Positions 34,948-49,900 of a DNA stretch of 64,000 bases are shown in pieces. Where the stretch lies: NCBI GenBank assembly GCA_011800805.1, contig MPNW01000312.1:43330-107329 (forward strand), in the 5' to 3' direction. This DNA is from Hirudo medicinalis. Its lineage: Eukaryota > Annelida > Clitellata > Hirudinida > Hirudinidae. The translations under genes were made by a program, and so were the position numbers. Position 1 is the stretch's first letter, and each line of letters opens with the position of its first letter. The notes beneath the pieces were generated by a model, which was not told the origin of the DNA, searched no databases, and saw only the letters and a list, made by a program, of their open reading frames with translations.

Positions 34948-37900
34948 ATGGAGGCTTCTCGCTGCAGTGTCGCGAAAACAATTTGTAAAGAACAAGTTTT
35001 AAGATTATTTGGAACTGGCAACAACTATTCATTATTTGATATAGATAAAATCAAATCACTTTTTGCAAGTGACAGAGATTTAGAAAATATTGTACTTTGT
35101 GATTTATGCCAGGAAGAGTGGCTGTTTCATAAATCATGCTTGATGGGAGATGAATACTCAACAATTTATCTTATGTCCTTTACAAAAGATGTAAATGAAG
35201 CTTCTCCGTTTGTGAGTATTGCATCTTTTTTAACGAATAAAAATGCAAATAAACTTGTAACGCTACAATTTTCACAGGGATCTCCTTTATTTATTGCTTG
35301 TATGCATGGCTATGCCTCAATAGTTGAAATTATTTTAAAAAATGGTGCAGTTGTTTCTGAACCTGAGGATTTTGAGAAGGCTGTCTTGGGAAATTGCAAC
35401 TGTTGCTTCTACATTTCAGCCCATAAGGGTTGGATTGTCATATTAAAACTCCTAATCAATTTTAAAAGGGGTTTGTACATTGCATATAAATTTTATTAAT
35501 GAAACTTCTGGTAATTGCTATTATTAATAATTGTTCTTTCCTTTTGCTTGGTAGTTTGACATCAGGTTTAAGATAGCTCAATGAACATTTTATTTATGAT
35601 TGCCTATAAATGATGTCATGCTAGGATGGATTAGAAATCTGAGAAAGAAATGTAATATCACATTGAAATGTCATATTATCAAATCAGGCATTGTTGGGAT
35701 TATGAGAAAGTTGGGCATGCGTGGATTGTATGAGCGGATTGAGAGATAAAAGAAAGAAACACAGAAAAATAATCAATTCAGGTGGAGCTGATTATATGGG
35801 GATTATATGGAAAATTCATTCAAGGTATATGTGTGGTGGAAGATATTTAGAATGACAATAGTTAGCTATTATTATGTTAGAAGTGCATGGAAATGGAAAT
35901 TTAGAAAAAACGTGAGGCTCATAAAAATCTTCAAGTCGTTAAATACAGAAAACTTTATATTTAATATAAGGAACGCCTATACGATAAAGAAATTTATTAT
36001 TAGGAGCCCCAATGCCTTTATTTTTAGTCAAGATCAATCTATATTGTGATTTGCTAGCCCATGTCCGACCTATTTCTTCCGACATTTGAGTTGGCCCCGT
36101 CGTTTCGGTGGATCATTGTCTCCCAAGATCAACGGCTTTCTCCGTCTTTCCTGCAGCGGCTTCGGAAGACTTATTCTAGCTTCTCATTTGCAAGATCCAG
36201 AATGAGACCGCGTATGCAGCCTCAGACATCCTTGTCATAGCCTTCGTTCTTTCTCGTCTAGACAATCCAATTTTAGGGTGCCGTCACATTTGAGCTACAC
36301 TCATCGCCATCGCTCCACGTTCAAAACATTGGGTCAAGCATGTTGAGATCGTGACTCATTCGTAAATTTCTACGTCTGCGACTTTCCTACCTCGCCACTG
36401 CGCTTAATGCGTTTTTATCATTTGGTCCTGCCATGGTACATAGCCCGCCGAACTGTTGTAGCACAATTTCAGGTTATCTCGCTTTTTTTTGCAATTACGG
36501 CATCACGGTTCCGGACATCAACGCGATCAACATCACACATTGTAGCTGTTTGCCTCCACAGCCTCCTGAATACCAAGTTGTGCTGATCAACCTCTGTCCA
36601 GTTATGGAAGCAAACACAAGCCTAAATAATGAGCCTTGCAATATCAGGATTTTGTTGCATGGTAGTGAGTAGAAGCTGCCATCTATGGGCCAGAATGCCG
36701 AAAGCGTTTTCAACCACTCACCTGCCTCTGGATATCCTATTGTTGGTGATCAATTCTTCTTTTGTCATATTGCGGTGCGAGTTCATGAGATCTTAGCAAT
36801 CCAAAAGTCTCGTCACCTAAGAAGAAGTACGGCATATTTCTGTTATCGTTTGGCAATGAATTGGTATTAGAAAAGCCAATAGACCCTTCTTCCATACAAG
36901 CTTTTAATTCTGATTCATTGTAGATTTGCGCATCTGATTGTGACCCATATCATGGAAACAGCATTGGTAGCAGTCACTTCTATCCAGATTAGAATATTTT
37001 TGTTCGAAAGATCTGACCATTTGTTTGTTGGCCCTCGACACTTACATTTTTTCGTGATCTTTTTTTGATATTCAGGGCTTTCAAAAGTCTCTCACAACTA
37101 AATATTGGACCATTATTTAAGTAGTATAGACAATCTACTTTCATTCCATACACCAAATTTCAAACTTGTTATAATTTGATTTGCTGAAATATTTTCCATA
37201 GGAGCTTCAGATAATCTTTTTTGAATTTTTGAGGTCTTCCACACACATATTTCGCTCCATCACTTCAAGAAGGAAAGTTTATGTGTTGAAGGCTGAAATT
37301 TTCATGTTTCTGTTCAGATGACATTCCAGCTATTTCTATCCATGATAAAATTTAATCTAAATATAATTTATATTTACTAAATTATCAAACCAAATACCAT
37401 TTATATAATTTTGCAGAGCAAGTATTATAATGTGGTTCTTTTGAAGAAGCTTGTAAAAATTTGCTAATGGATATGTTATCGGAAATTATTAGGTGTTTGA
37501 AACCTTTTTCCACGGTCCAATTAGAATGTTTTAATGAATTTCCAAGCATTATTCGTTTAATCAAAAACAAATTTGGCCCAAGTATATGACAGCAAAATGT
37601 ACATATAAATTTCAAATTTGGTTTCGATTGATTCAATATTTTAGGTTTAGTTTTGTTAAAATTAAGGGTTTTTTTTTACATGCACTGTGTGTCTTGTGGC
37701 AGCTTGATATCTAGTGTGAGGGTCTTACAAGCGTGCTAGATGTAGTACAGCCGTAATCAGTGTTGCCAGTTCTGGGTTTCTTTTTTTTTTTTTTACTAGA
37801 TCTGAGATTTTTTGAGAAGCATAAAATAAAACTTTGTAAAAGTAATATTTTATCAGATTCTTTGCTTATTTCTTTGTTGCTATAGACTTCCTGTTTCTTG

Positions 37901-40900
37901 CCATCTTTGTTCTTGCCTATTATATTGAATTTTGGATTTATTAGGACAATTAACGGTGACGCAGGTACTCCAGTTGCTAGTGTCGAAGTGCCACTGCGTA
38001 AGAAAGTTAAGATGTGGTACAACCAAGCTTTCAATAATGAATGGTTGACAGACATCGAACTAAAGGATTGGATAAACTCGGATCCTAATAATTGCTTTGC
38101 TGTGATTTGTACAATTTGTTCATGTACGATGACTAATGCTAATAAAACTGGTCTGTTGAAACATAAGCAAACATAGAAACATGTGAGAAACTTAAAGGCC
38201 CGAGGTACAGCTCTGGACATTGGTCAGTTTTTTAGTAAACCAAAGGAACCCTCTATTCAAGAAAAAAAATTGCTAAAGCGAAGTAAAGGTTTTTTGACGG
38301 CTTTCGTGGCAGAAACAACACTTTTCGGCACGAACAGGGGCTGCATTGTGATGATGATGGACATCTCCCAGCAGATGGGGATCACCTGCATTCTGGATTG
38401 AATTTCTGCAAATTAAAGCTGCCAATGGCAAGAACAAATATGGTATTTTGGCCGAATTCACGAGCAAGCTGATGGCGTTGCCTCATTCCTCAGCAAGTGT
38501 CGAAAGTGTTTTCGCAGGTGAAGTTGATAAAAACCAAACAGGCAAATAAATACTTGTGTGAAATAGTTGTCTCTCGATTGTTAACCAAACAAGCAATTGC
38601 TGAGGATGGAGCATGTTATAAGTTCAGTCCCAGCAAGAGCATGGTTGATGCTATCATTGAGAAACGTTGTTGGCAGAGATATGCCAACAATATGAGATTT
38701 CAAAATCAGGAGTCTCAGTTAATTTTAAATACAGGTGATCTTGATGATGCGATTGTTGACAAAGACGCCGACTCACTGACATTTTTTAACTGAAATAATT
38801 TGTTTGGCTCGAATAATTTTGTAGTATTAATAACGAATTCTTTATTTAATTGTGGATTCGTGACTAAAAAGCATAAAATGAAGTCACAAATTAAGAAATA
38901 ATATTTAGTAACGATAAAAGTTGGCTTAAAATATAATCTGGGTTTTTCTGCTGTTTTTTTCAAAAAGTCCACTGGCAACACTGGTCGTAACACAAAGGAG
39001 TTGATCGCGTTGAACTTGGTAGCGATGCGCAACAGTCATAGCAAGGGCTAGATCGCTGTCGCTATCTTTGTTGTCGTAGTCACAGCGACATCTCTTTCAG
39101 AAGAGGTGTGAGAAGCCCTCTCTCAAACAAATCTTCCGTTGGTTTGCGGTCGTGCGTGAGTTTGCCTTGGAAAATGGTGCTTTTGCAGCCTCATACTTCT
39201 CAAAGGATCTGGTTATGTCGCCACACATACCACTGGGTTCTTATTTTGGAGAGCTTGTACTCTTCCACGGTGTACCTCAGTGGCAGTCACATGCACTCCT
39301 GCTTTTAGAGGGCAACTAGAGGGGGGCTAGTCATTTTCTGGTGTATCAGTTAACTTTCCTCTCCAGATCCTTGACCACTGACAAACCAATCTCGTAGAAG
39401 ATTAAATGCCAGATCAACCTTGGAAGGAGCACAAACTGGAGCAGCCACACTTTAAAGTGCTCCTCATCGATCCCTTGCAGTCCCTTCATGGTTTGTTAGA
39501 ATATGACGTCCTTTATACTTTTGTCTGCGAGAGATTCATTGTAAACCCTACCTAGACTTTTCAACGTTTCCTCAGACACTGAGGATTTGCTGTCCCACCA
39601 TGTTGATCAACATGTTCCTGCAAATTTTCCCCCTGACCAAGGCAATACTCCTAGATTTCACAGGCTCGAAAACCATTCGACACCACTCTTAGTCCAAGGT
39701 TTTTTGAAGACCCATGATAAGGGTAGTGCCATCCATGAATTCCTGTATTGGAGGCATGTGCCTCATGTATAACCTAAAAAAATAAAGTCTCAGTTACCAG
39801 TGTGATTATGATCTTTTATAAAGGGCAAGTGACTAAGAACACTTAAACTTTAATTTAGAAAAATCTTCACAGAAGCAAGTTCAACATGAATCAGAATGTA
39901 ATAGAAAGAGTCCTGAATATTTATCACTTATGATTTAAAAAAAAATCCATTTTATCTCATTTAGTAGTTTATTCACAAATGCTTTGCAGAGGTTTTCAAA
40001 CAAAAAGAACATTGTATAAATGTTTTGAAGTTTGCTTGCTTTGGAGGACATAGTGTTATTCTCTGTTATTGCCTTGGAATTTTTAATGAATTGGTTAAAA
40101 ACAAAACTGCTTTAGATGAATTTATTCAAAGTGAAAGTTTATTGGAAGTATGCCTACATTGTTAGTGAAATGATTTTTCATAAAATTTAATTATTTCACC
40201 ACTTGACTGTTTTGCATTGTAAATTTTATTGAGTAAAACTTCCTATATCTCATGGTGTGTATTTAGCCGATATTTTGAGTGCCTTTTGTATCCCAATGGG
40301 ATGTGAAGGCACTTTAATCGATCTACCATTATATGGCGCCCCTACCCGAGGGCGCTCCCTGGCGGTGCAGGCTGGGTTGCGAACACGACACATTACGACT
40401 GTTGCTATTACGACCGCATGCAGGAACGCAACCCATTCGGCCAACCTGCACACCATGGTGGTTGTGCTATCTTCTTTCATCAAGAGGAACAATTTACTTA
40501 AGCTTTATAGCAGTGGATTTATAATTTGTTCATTGTTAAAAGAAGTTAACAAATATTAATTTTTTAAAATAATTAACTTTTTTCTGAAAATATCTTCAGA
40601 TCACCATGTTAAACTTGTTTCAATTATTGTTGACAAAGGAGCCAAGCTAACAAAAAGTCTGATTTTGAAATATAAGGATGCTCTAGCCGATTATTTGTTA
40701 TCTGGCATTAAAAAACAAAAACAGAATGTAGTAGCTTCTAAATTTGTTTTAATTTTAGAAATCAGTTTAAACATTTGTTTCAGGTTATTGTAGACTGGAG
40801 ATATAAATCCTTGCAAGACTTTTCTGTTGATTGGATAATGCCTTATTCTGAAACTGTTTCAGAGCTGGACCTTAGTCATAATCTAATTAATATCTTGCCA

Positions 40901-43900
40901 GTGGAGTTGCCATGGAGGTTAAGTAATTTGAAGAAATTTGTACTTAAATATTCTTCCTTATTTGGAATGGCTCCCCCTAAAGATGGAGTGATTCTCTGTA
41001 CCAGGTGAATAAACTAAAGTTGATGTGCTTTATTTTGACAAAGATTATTATAAAAATTTAGATTTTTATTAAATTATGGAGCCACTTTTGGATAAAGCCA
41101 TCTTCAGAGACCCAAACCATAAAAACCTAACATCCAAAAATAACTTTATTAAAATCACACGATGCACATTGAACATATTAATATGTTATTATAAAATATA
41201 TTATAAAAAATTTATTAATTGTTTTGCAAATGTTTAGTTGTTTTGGATAATATTTAGAGGTTGCTCAATCAATATGAAGGATTGCCATGTTAATATATAT
41301 TGGGACAAAGTCGCAAGGCAACTCTGTGCAAATGTGACTGCAATTCATGTATGACAATTTATGACAAGACCACTAATGTCAAATACAGGCAAAACTTTTT
41401 ATTATTTAATATTTTTAAAAAGACATTTTCCAAAATACAGTGTCCTTTTTTGAGAATCTGAAATTAGCTTTCTGCTGTTCTTCACAGTCTAAATAAGCTT
41501 CTAAATTTCAGATTTTATCCTTGTGCTGGATTGGTTGAAACTGCTCATAAGAGCAACAAAATGTTCTTTCCAGGTATGAGGATCTGTTCCAGACAAGACT
41601 ATTGACAATATGTTGAGTCCAAGTGACTAGGCTTTATTACTTTAAAACCCATGGGCCCCCAAAAAAATTGCTGATGATGATGTCACATGTTCATGAAGTT
41701 GTTTCTTCTCTGGTTTATCTTTTCTCAAACTGGACACTTTATTCTCCTGGCACTCTAGCCACCACTTGAGAATCATGGCTTCTATAATCAAATTCTCTTC
41801 ATCATCAGAAACTTTCTGTGAAAAAAGTGGAGCCATTTCTTATTCAAGGACCCGTGAAAACATATTTCTGTAATAGTTGAAAAATACCTTCAAATCTCTT
41901 CGATGCACTGGGAGAAATGGGCAATATTTTGTAATTTTGAGTTCATTGAGCAACCTCCAAATATTATGTTATCAAAGAATGTTTTTGCACGTTGACTACA
42001 TATTGGTAAAGGAAAACAATCGGCTCTATGTGCACTGAAATAAAAAAAAAGTTTCTCCATATGAATGGAGTGGAATATATATATATATATATATATATTA
42101 TAATGTGGATAATGTGTAATAATAATAAATAATAAATAGATAGATATATTTTTTTATGATTATAATTTTATATATATTATATGTCTATATATAATTCTTA
42201 TTTTGAAATTCCAAATCATTTTTATTATTAACGTTATGTAATCATATACTCTCATATATATAAATTTTATATATAAAATAAACTCAGTATTAAAATAAAA
42301 TTAGTATTACTTCAAATTTTCAGTCTTGAATACCTGGATTTGTCAAACAATGAAATGTCACATATTCCCTCTGAAATTTTTTTCTTGCAAAATCTCAGAT
42401 TCCTAAATGTTGAAAACAATTCCATTCAGATGCTGATAAATTCAACAGCAGGTTTGCAAAACTAATTTAGAATTTGAAAGATTACAANAATGTATAAGAA
42501 GTTGAAAAAATATATGGATTGGAAATAGATATTGTTTGACTCATGAGCTACTCAAAGTTTATCACGTTAATTTAATTATTTTTTTAATGCAGCATGTAAG
42601 AAACATTATTTGATTAATTAAATTGAAATTTGGCACATTTGAATGTTGATCTCAAAAATTTGAGCTTTGATCAGTCCAACATTTCAGATTTTGTTTGTAA
42701 TTTTTTAATTACATGTTTTAATGCACATTTATATACATTTTTAATTTATGGCTAATTTTCAAAATGAAGTAATTTTATGATATACTACCTGGAGTTGCTT
42801 GGGTTGAAGCAGAATATTTTATGTGAGAATTTATTTGTCATACTAATTATGTTAGGTTAGTCTGTTGGGGTTTGGTAACATTTAAATAAATTTTTTAAAT
42901 TAATATATTATACATATAAATTTATTATTATAAACATATTAATTTAAAAAATTATAAACATATTATATAAGTTGCCAAACCTCAACAAACTAACTATAAC
43001 TATAATATATATATAAATATCTATATGTATAAATATCACATCTGAATATAATGTGAATGCTTTTGTTTTAGCAGTATTTGATTAATATCCTCAGCATAAC
43101 TTGTGAGTGACAACAACAAAGACAACAAAAGAAAACCAACAAAAAGTTTCATAATATGTTATAGATGTTGGTTCACATCAGATTTCGTTGATTTTTATAA
43201 ATCCACTTAGTTCCACACTAGCAGTATTGCTAAGCAGTGCTCCCGCATGGTCTAATGATTAAGACTTTGCCTCTCAAGATGTCAGCATGGATTCAAATCC
43301 TGTTGCAGGAGCACCACCTGCAATCATCCAGTCATGTTACAGACATTAATAATCAATCACTTATTGCTAAGCATGGAACTCAACTCCACCGAATTTATTT
43401 TGTCTCTTATTGCTCTCATGTTCATAGTGTCATGGCAGCAATAAATGACGATGAAGAGATGAGTCCCCTACAAAGTTTATTTATATCAATGGCAACAATG
43501 TTTCGACTGACAACATGACTGCTGGGTAGCAGCATAGTGACTTAGCCAAAAGAGTAGGAGAGACGAGAAGGGAAGAATGTCCGTTGTTGTTTTTAACATC
43601 CGTTACATAACTGGATGACTAGGACTGTGCTGCCTTTGTAAGAGGCAAAGTTTTAACCATTAGACTTTGCTGGAGCACAGGGAAGAATTTCCTGATGTAG
43701 CTTCTTATGCAGCCACTCAGGACAAAGGAGAATGTCCACAAAACAAAGGATGAGAGGTAATGGTGTAAAATGTGAGCTTGGTGAGTGATTGCTGGTAGGG
43801 TTAGGATCAGCACATGGTTATGCTAGATGTGCAATCCTACAATAGTTGGGACATTGTTGTTCTGAATAAAGACTGTAGTGGAGTCATCTTTTTATCACCA

Positions 43901-46900
43901 TGTGTCGTCCAAAAGAGGAGGAAGAAGGGAATAAAAATTGTACATATGAATAAACACATAGGTGTTTCAAATGACTTTTTTTTTCGGGACTGTTTAGAAG
44001 TGACCTGCAGGCCTTGGCAACACTGGCAAGAACATCTTTAAGTCCACCTCCAAAAACAAGTGTAAGTGAATGGGAGGTGAATTAAAGTGGCAAAGTTGAA
44101 TTAAAAAAGCCAGAGTGAGATTCTTACCAAAGAATGTGGAACCTTACAGTTTGTGAGGTGAGTATATCAGAATATACTTCAGAACAACACCTCACACCAC
44201 ATGTTCCAGTCAGGACTGGAGGGCTTCATTCCAGGAATTTGATGTGTATTTTAAACTGACTAGCTGGAGTATCCAACGCTGTCCAATGTAATTACACGTG
44301 ATAAAAAAAATTAATGCATAGTTTTGCTTTTCACTTGCACACTGGTTGCATTACTTCAGAATTTAATTTGCTAAATTTCTAGAAAATGCTCCAATCCACA
44401 CTTCCGTGTTGATGAAGGAATTGTTATACATTAATGGAAGGCAATTCAATTCCAAATCTGCCATGGAAGATTCCATTAGGAGAGTTTTAAAAAGTTAAAA
44501 AGTAACAGAAATATTATTTCTTATTAGCATAAATTTGTCCCAGGTTTTACAAAAGTAATTTTCAACAATTTTTAAGACTGTTTTGTGATTTTTGGACACC
44601 TCAAATCATGTTTTTTAATATTAAAGTTACTGTGGTAAAGCATTTCAATGAAGTTTTCAGGAGAAAATCAAAAATAAATTTTTACACAACTTAATAAAAT
44701 TTCTTCACAACCAAATATTTATTTATTGAGTTATCACAATGTTGAAGAGTTTATAATTGAAATTTATAACTTATTTTACAAGCTTTTTTTTAGCCCTTTG
44801 TTTAAATATGCTGAGTATTTTGTGATAACTTTAATGTTCCAATTGTGTTAAAATTGAGTTTGAATCATTTTATGATTGGTCAAACCTGGATGCATTCCTT
44901 CTTCGGGCTAGCTGTTGGTCCTGTAAATAAAGTGATAGTGTGGGATCTTTTCTATATATTCAATAACAAGTAGTTCATATTCCTAGGTGGTTACCATCAC
45001 CTACTCTAACATCCTGATTAATTGATGCCAAAAGTTGTGCCAAATAAATAATATGTAAAGGTTCCAATCTTTAACTTTCAATTACAGAATGGAAATGCAA
45101 TAAATTGGAACAATTGATAGCAGGTGGCAATGATATCTCTGAGGTTTCAGCACAAATAACCAGATGTAATGCCTTGAAAACCATTTGTCTCAAAAAAAAT
45201 ATTCTGATTTGCTTTATAGAACCATTGAAGTCCCCCCTTGTGGGTATTATTAAAGTTATGATGTCCTGAAATCATTACAGAAATTGTTAGAATTTATAAT
45301 GATTTGTACCTTTTTACCATATTAGAATTTTGTGAATTTTTGGAGTAAGACACTTACGGAAATTTCTCTTTCATTTAACTGCCTCAAAGAAGTACCAACT
45401 TTTATTTTTAAACTTGGTAATTTTGTCAATTTATCTATTACAGTTTATTATTTCCAATAACTTCACCATAATTTTTCTAATTTATACTCAGAGGCACTGG
45501 AAATATTAGATCTTTCAAACAATTTATTGAAATCACTTCCTCATCCTGATATATGGTCTTGCAAACATTTAAGAATCTTAAACCTATCTCACAATGAACT
45601 AAATTCTGATAAAAAGTATTAGCATTCAGTTTTTCAAATAGAGATGCTTTGCTATTAATTGATGCTATTTTTGAAGTAACCAGTCTGTCTTATTCAAAAT
45701 AAATGCTGCTCAGCATTTCAATGCAAGGAATTTTGGCCCCAAGTTAAATGTGTCACCTCATTTACCAATGGTTCTTTCAAATTCTCTCACTGAACTTTAC
45801 TTGTGTAATATCAACTTAACATCTGTTCCTATGTCAGTTAACTGCATGAAGAAGTTGACAAAGTTAGACCTATCATGGTAAAATAATTCTTTAACATTTT
45901 GCAAAATTGTTACTCATGAATTTTTATGTCTAAAATTAGTAACAAGGAATTAGAAGATCTTCCTGTGGAATTATGTGGACTTTACTATCTGGAGCATTTA
46001 ATGATTGATTACAATAACATCAAAGACACTTATCTCAGACAACTGTTGACAAAAGGTTATTTTATTAAAAGGATATAAAAGAAATATCATTAGTATTTAC
46101 ATTGCATATATAGTGCACATGTTTAAGAGTTACACAATTTATGCAGTAATCTTTTAAATTGCCATACATTTTTAAAAGAAATAATAATGATGATAATAAA
46201 TAATAACAATAATAATTATAGTTGATTTTACTATCGACATGGTAGAAAGGCATGCAGGTTGGCTGAATGGGTTGCATTCCTGCAGGAGGTCATAATGGCA
46301 ACAGTAGCAATGTGTCGTGTTCACAATCCAGCCTGCATTGCCAGGGAGCGCCCTCGGGTAGGGCGCTATATAAATGGTAGAGCTATTGTAAAGTGCCTTC
46401 ACATCCCATTCGGATACATAAGGCATTCAAAATAACAGCCAGTTACAATCCAGGGACAATTTACAGAGGTGGAGTTTGGTGGAAGATGCCAAGCGCGGGC
46501 TCTATGGCGGAACCGAGACACTGCATCAAGTGCACAGCAATTGCACATGTGCCCTTGCTATTGGTCGGTACATGGCGACATAACCAGGTACTTCTAGAAG
46601 TGTTTCCAAAGCAAACCAGTTGAAGACTTATTTTTAGTGCCAGTGCTTCTTACATCTCTGCAGAAAGAGATGCCAAGTGCCCAGGAGAGACAAATGACTG
46701 GACCATAGCAGCCGACGTAGAAGGGTGAGGCACTACCCCAGGGCTGATAGAAAGTGGCAAGAGGCGGTATTGTCGGGACAAACAGGCTGGCCGCGGGCTC
46801 GCTTTATTACTATCGACTACCATAAAAATGGAGTCGAATAAACGCCCATGGCCAAAACTTTCTATCTCCTGACTGCTGCTAATAATAAAATTTAGGCTCC

Positions 46901-49900
46901 AGTTTGAAACTGAGGCAAATTTTGCCGGCTTCTAAGCGGTACATTAAGTGACATAGTTGCTCCAATCCAAGCATTAATGATCAGCAGAAGAAGGCCAGCG
47001 AGAGCTGTCTGAAGATAACTTTGGGACCGGAAGGTAAAAACCTACAGGGACATCCGGCTGATCACCGGATGCAGCTCACCCACTGAAAATGTAAGGAGAA
47101 TCATAGGGCCGAAACGTTTGAAAGCGGGGAAACTCCTCTGAGGATCCCTCGGAGCTTGAAGGTGAGGTATTAAGAAACAAAAGTCACTTTTACAACCACC
47201 CACAAAACTAACTGGAAAGAAGCTGTCAGGTTCATGCCTTCCCTTTATTGAGTATCTGTCTTATATTAATGAGATAGATCAAAGAGACAACTCAAACTCT
47301 AGGAATTATCGAAAATAAAATAAATTATAAGCAAAGAAAAGCAAATCGCAACGATAAACTCAACAATCAACGCATAACACACTCGCTATCACAAACCGGT
47401 CTTTTTTCACTCACGACACATCGACAATCTCAGCTCGCTCTTTCACTCTGACTCCCCTCGCATCTCAAATCTTCTAATATCAGGCGACTTTAGCTATCCA
47501 CCTGTTAATGCCACTTTCCTAGTGGAAAACCCAAAATCAAAAGGCACAATTCATTTATTTGTTCATAATCTTCTTGTGGAAAGTATAAAATTTCAGCAGT
47601 TAAGAAAGACAGGAAAAGGAACCAACTATGGATCTAAGTTGCTGAAGCAGTAGTTTGGCAAGCTGAGAATCATCTAAAGGGGATAAATTGACATGCTTAA
47701 TGGGTGGACAGAACTCCTGAGCATTCAAACAGAAGCATGGGGGACCCATGGCTAGGGTTTCAAAAAGCTTTAACTATGATATCACATGACCAAAGAAAAT
47801 AATCAAATTATTTAATTAAAATAATTCGTAAGGTGCACAACAACTTCAATAACATTAATTTTGTTAAAATATTTCCATAATAATTGAATAACATGCTTCA
47901 AATCTCTTCTGTACTAGGAGAAATGGCCAATATTTAAAATTCTTTTAGCTCATTGAGTATCCTCTAGACATTAAGTTGGTAAGGAGCTACACTAACCACA
48001 TATTGAGAAAGTAAAAAATGAGCCCATGTGCACTGAAGTAAGATAAAAACAATAGTCTCCATATAAATGTGGACCACTGTAATATAAGTACTTATATAAA
48101 ATTGTTAATGGAAGCAGTTAGTAAAGCTGGGTTTGAAATTATCATAAAAAATTCTAATTATGCTCAGCTATCCTTTCACCTGTGATCATATTAATTCATT
48201 CATCTTCATCTACTATCACTTATCCACAAGTTTGCCTTGTTAACAAACTTGACTTATTAGAGGTAAGATTCTTGCACACTTTAACATCCTCAAACACAAG
48301 AAAGTTTGTTTCTAGTTTTTGAGTATTACAGTACAACAATTGATGCAAAGGTCAGGTTTAAGGATGTATATTGGCCAGTCTGAATAAAATTAAACTTAAC
48401 AAGCCATATAAATTAATTATTAATAATATTTTAAGTTTACATTCTACTTTCACTTAAAGAAGATTAGAAATTAGATGCTTAAAGTAATTTTATGGGTTTT
48501 TTTTTCATATTTGTATTGTGGATTATAAACGAGTAAAAATTGAATTGAAATTTAACTGACTCTCCAATTTTATTGAACAACGTTATAAATAACATTTTTC
48601 ATTTAGGTAGTTCCACAAAAGTAATACTTGCATACTTGAGACAAAAACATAGCAAATTTATAAGTTATTACAGACTTCAATGTGTCATTATTGGAAAACA
48701 AGTAATGTGAATGCTTTGTCACTTGTTTAGAATGCCTTGTTTAGAATGTCACTGAATTGCAGCATATTTTCAGTTTCATGGAAAGACATCATTGTGCAAA
48801 GCCCTCAGCAACTGCCACGAATCTTCAAATACATGCACAAACAAACTTAATGTGTTGGAATTTAAATGGGAATTGATTGCAAGGAAATTGAAACAAATTT
48901 TTTCAAGGGTAGCTTTAACAATTTATAAACTGTGAAGAAATTTTAAAATTAATAACTCAAAATATATTTAATTGCAGCCCTTTTCAGATGGTCAAGAACT
49001 TATTGTGCAGATAATTGATGTTCCAGAAAATATGTCTATAGATTATAAGCCTATTTTTTCTCCTGGTTGTCTTTATTTGGTTGTCTTTGATTTAAGGTTA
49101 CATCAAAAGATGGATGAATTTCTATGCCCACAACTCTTTGATATACAGGTTATAAATAAGGACATTTGAAGAATCTCTTGAATGAAATGAATTGCATTGT
49201 ATATTCTCGACTAAAAAAAGGTTTCTGGAGAGATTGTGGAATTTCTTGGATGGATTCCTTAATTGAGCTTTCAGATAATTTAATGTTCTAGGGCAGTGCT
49301 GAACAACCCCTTTGAATCTATGGGTTATAAGAACACTAGCTTTTTTAAACTGGCTTTGCCATTCACTCATTTTATATCATTATAACTAATTATATTATTT
49401 ACGTCTCTCAAATTCAGCCAGCTAACTGCCCTCAAAGAACTGGGCGATTAGGAAGGTACTCTCGCAACAGGATTAGAATTCATGCTGCCATCGTGAGAGG
49501 CAAGGTCCCAAACATTAGACCATGTATAACACAATGCTTCTTGCTTCCAGTAGCTCTTGAGCTTATAGCGCGAATTCGATTTAAAAAAAGGTGAAAGTTG
49601 GAAAAGTTAAAAATTGAAAATAGCACAGTTGACCTACGAATGGCTTAGAGAATGGTGTTTGTTAATTTCAAGTTGCTACTGTTCACCTTTTGGGAGGAGT
49701 TCTTGGGGCAGACAAACATACACATGCACTTTCTGTATTATATTATAGATTTGTCAAGTAGGCAAGGGCTGCACCCTCATCGAGTTATGCCGGTTCCTCA
49801 GATCATCTAATTTCTTTTGATCCCTCCCTCAATTTCTGTTACCCTCCTCCCTGGACTTTTTGAAATGTGCACATTGAAGAGTCAGATTTAAAGTTGGCAT

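Larger units (their letters stand above)
35471..40599. other. LRRK1 intron 1, transposon-rich
   Basis: A 5.1 kb intron holding a dead Harbinger transposase (about 36060-36990), a hAT element (37758-38983) inserted in or beside a LINE 3' region (39000-39775), and an L2-tailed SINE (40262-40490). The stretches 35480-36050, 37000-37750 and 39780-40260 show no recognisable feature. Confidence 0.8.

Noticed and set aside
36433..36672. Plus-strand open frame as an LRRK1 ankyrin exon
   Set aside because: Antisense of the Harbinger transposase; it has no ankyrin motif, and exons 1 and 2 already join in phase without it.
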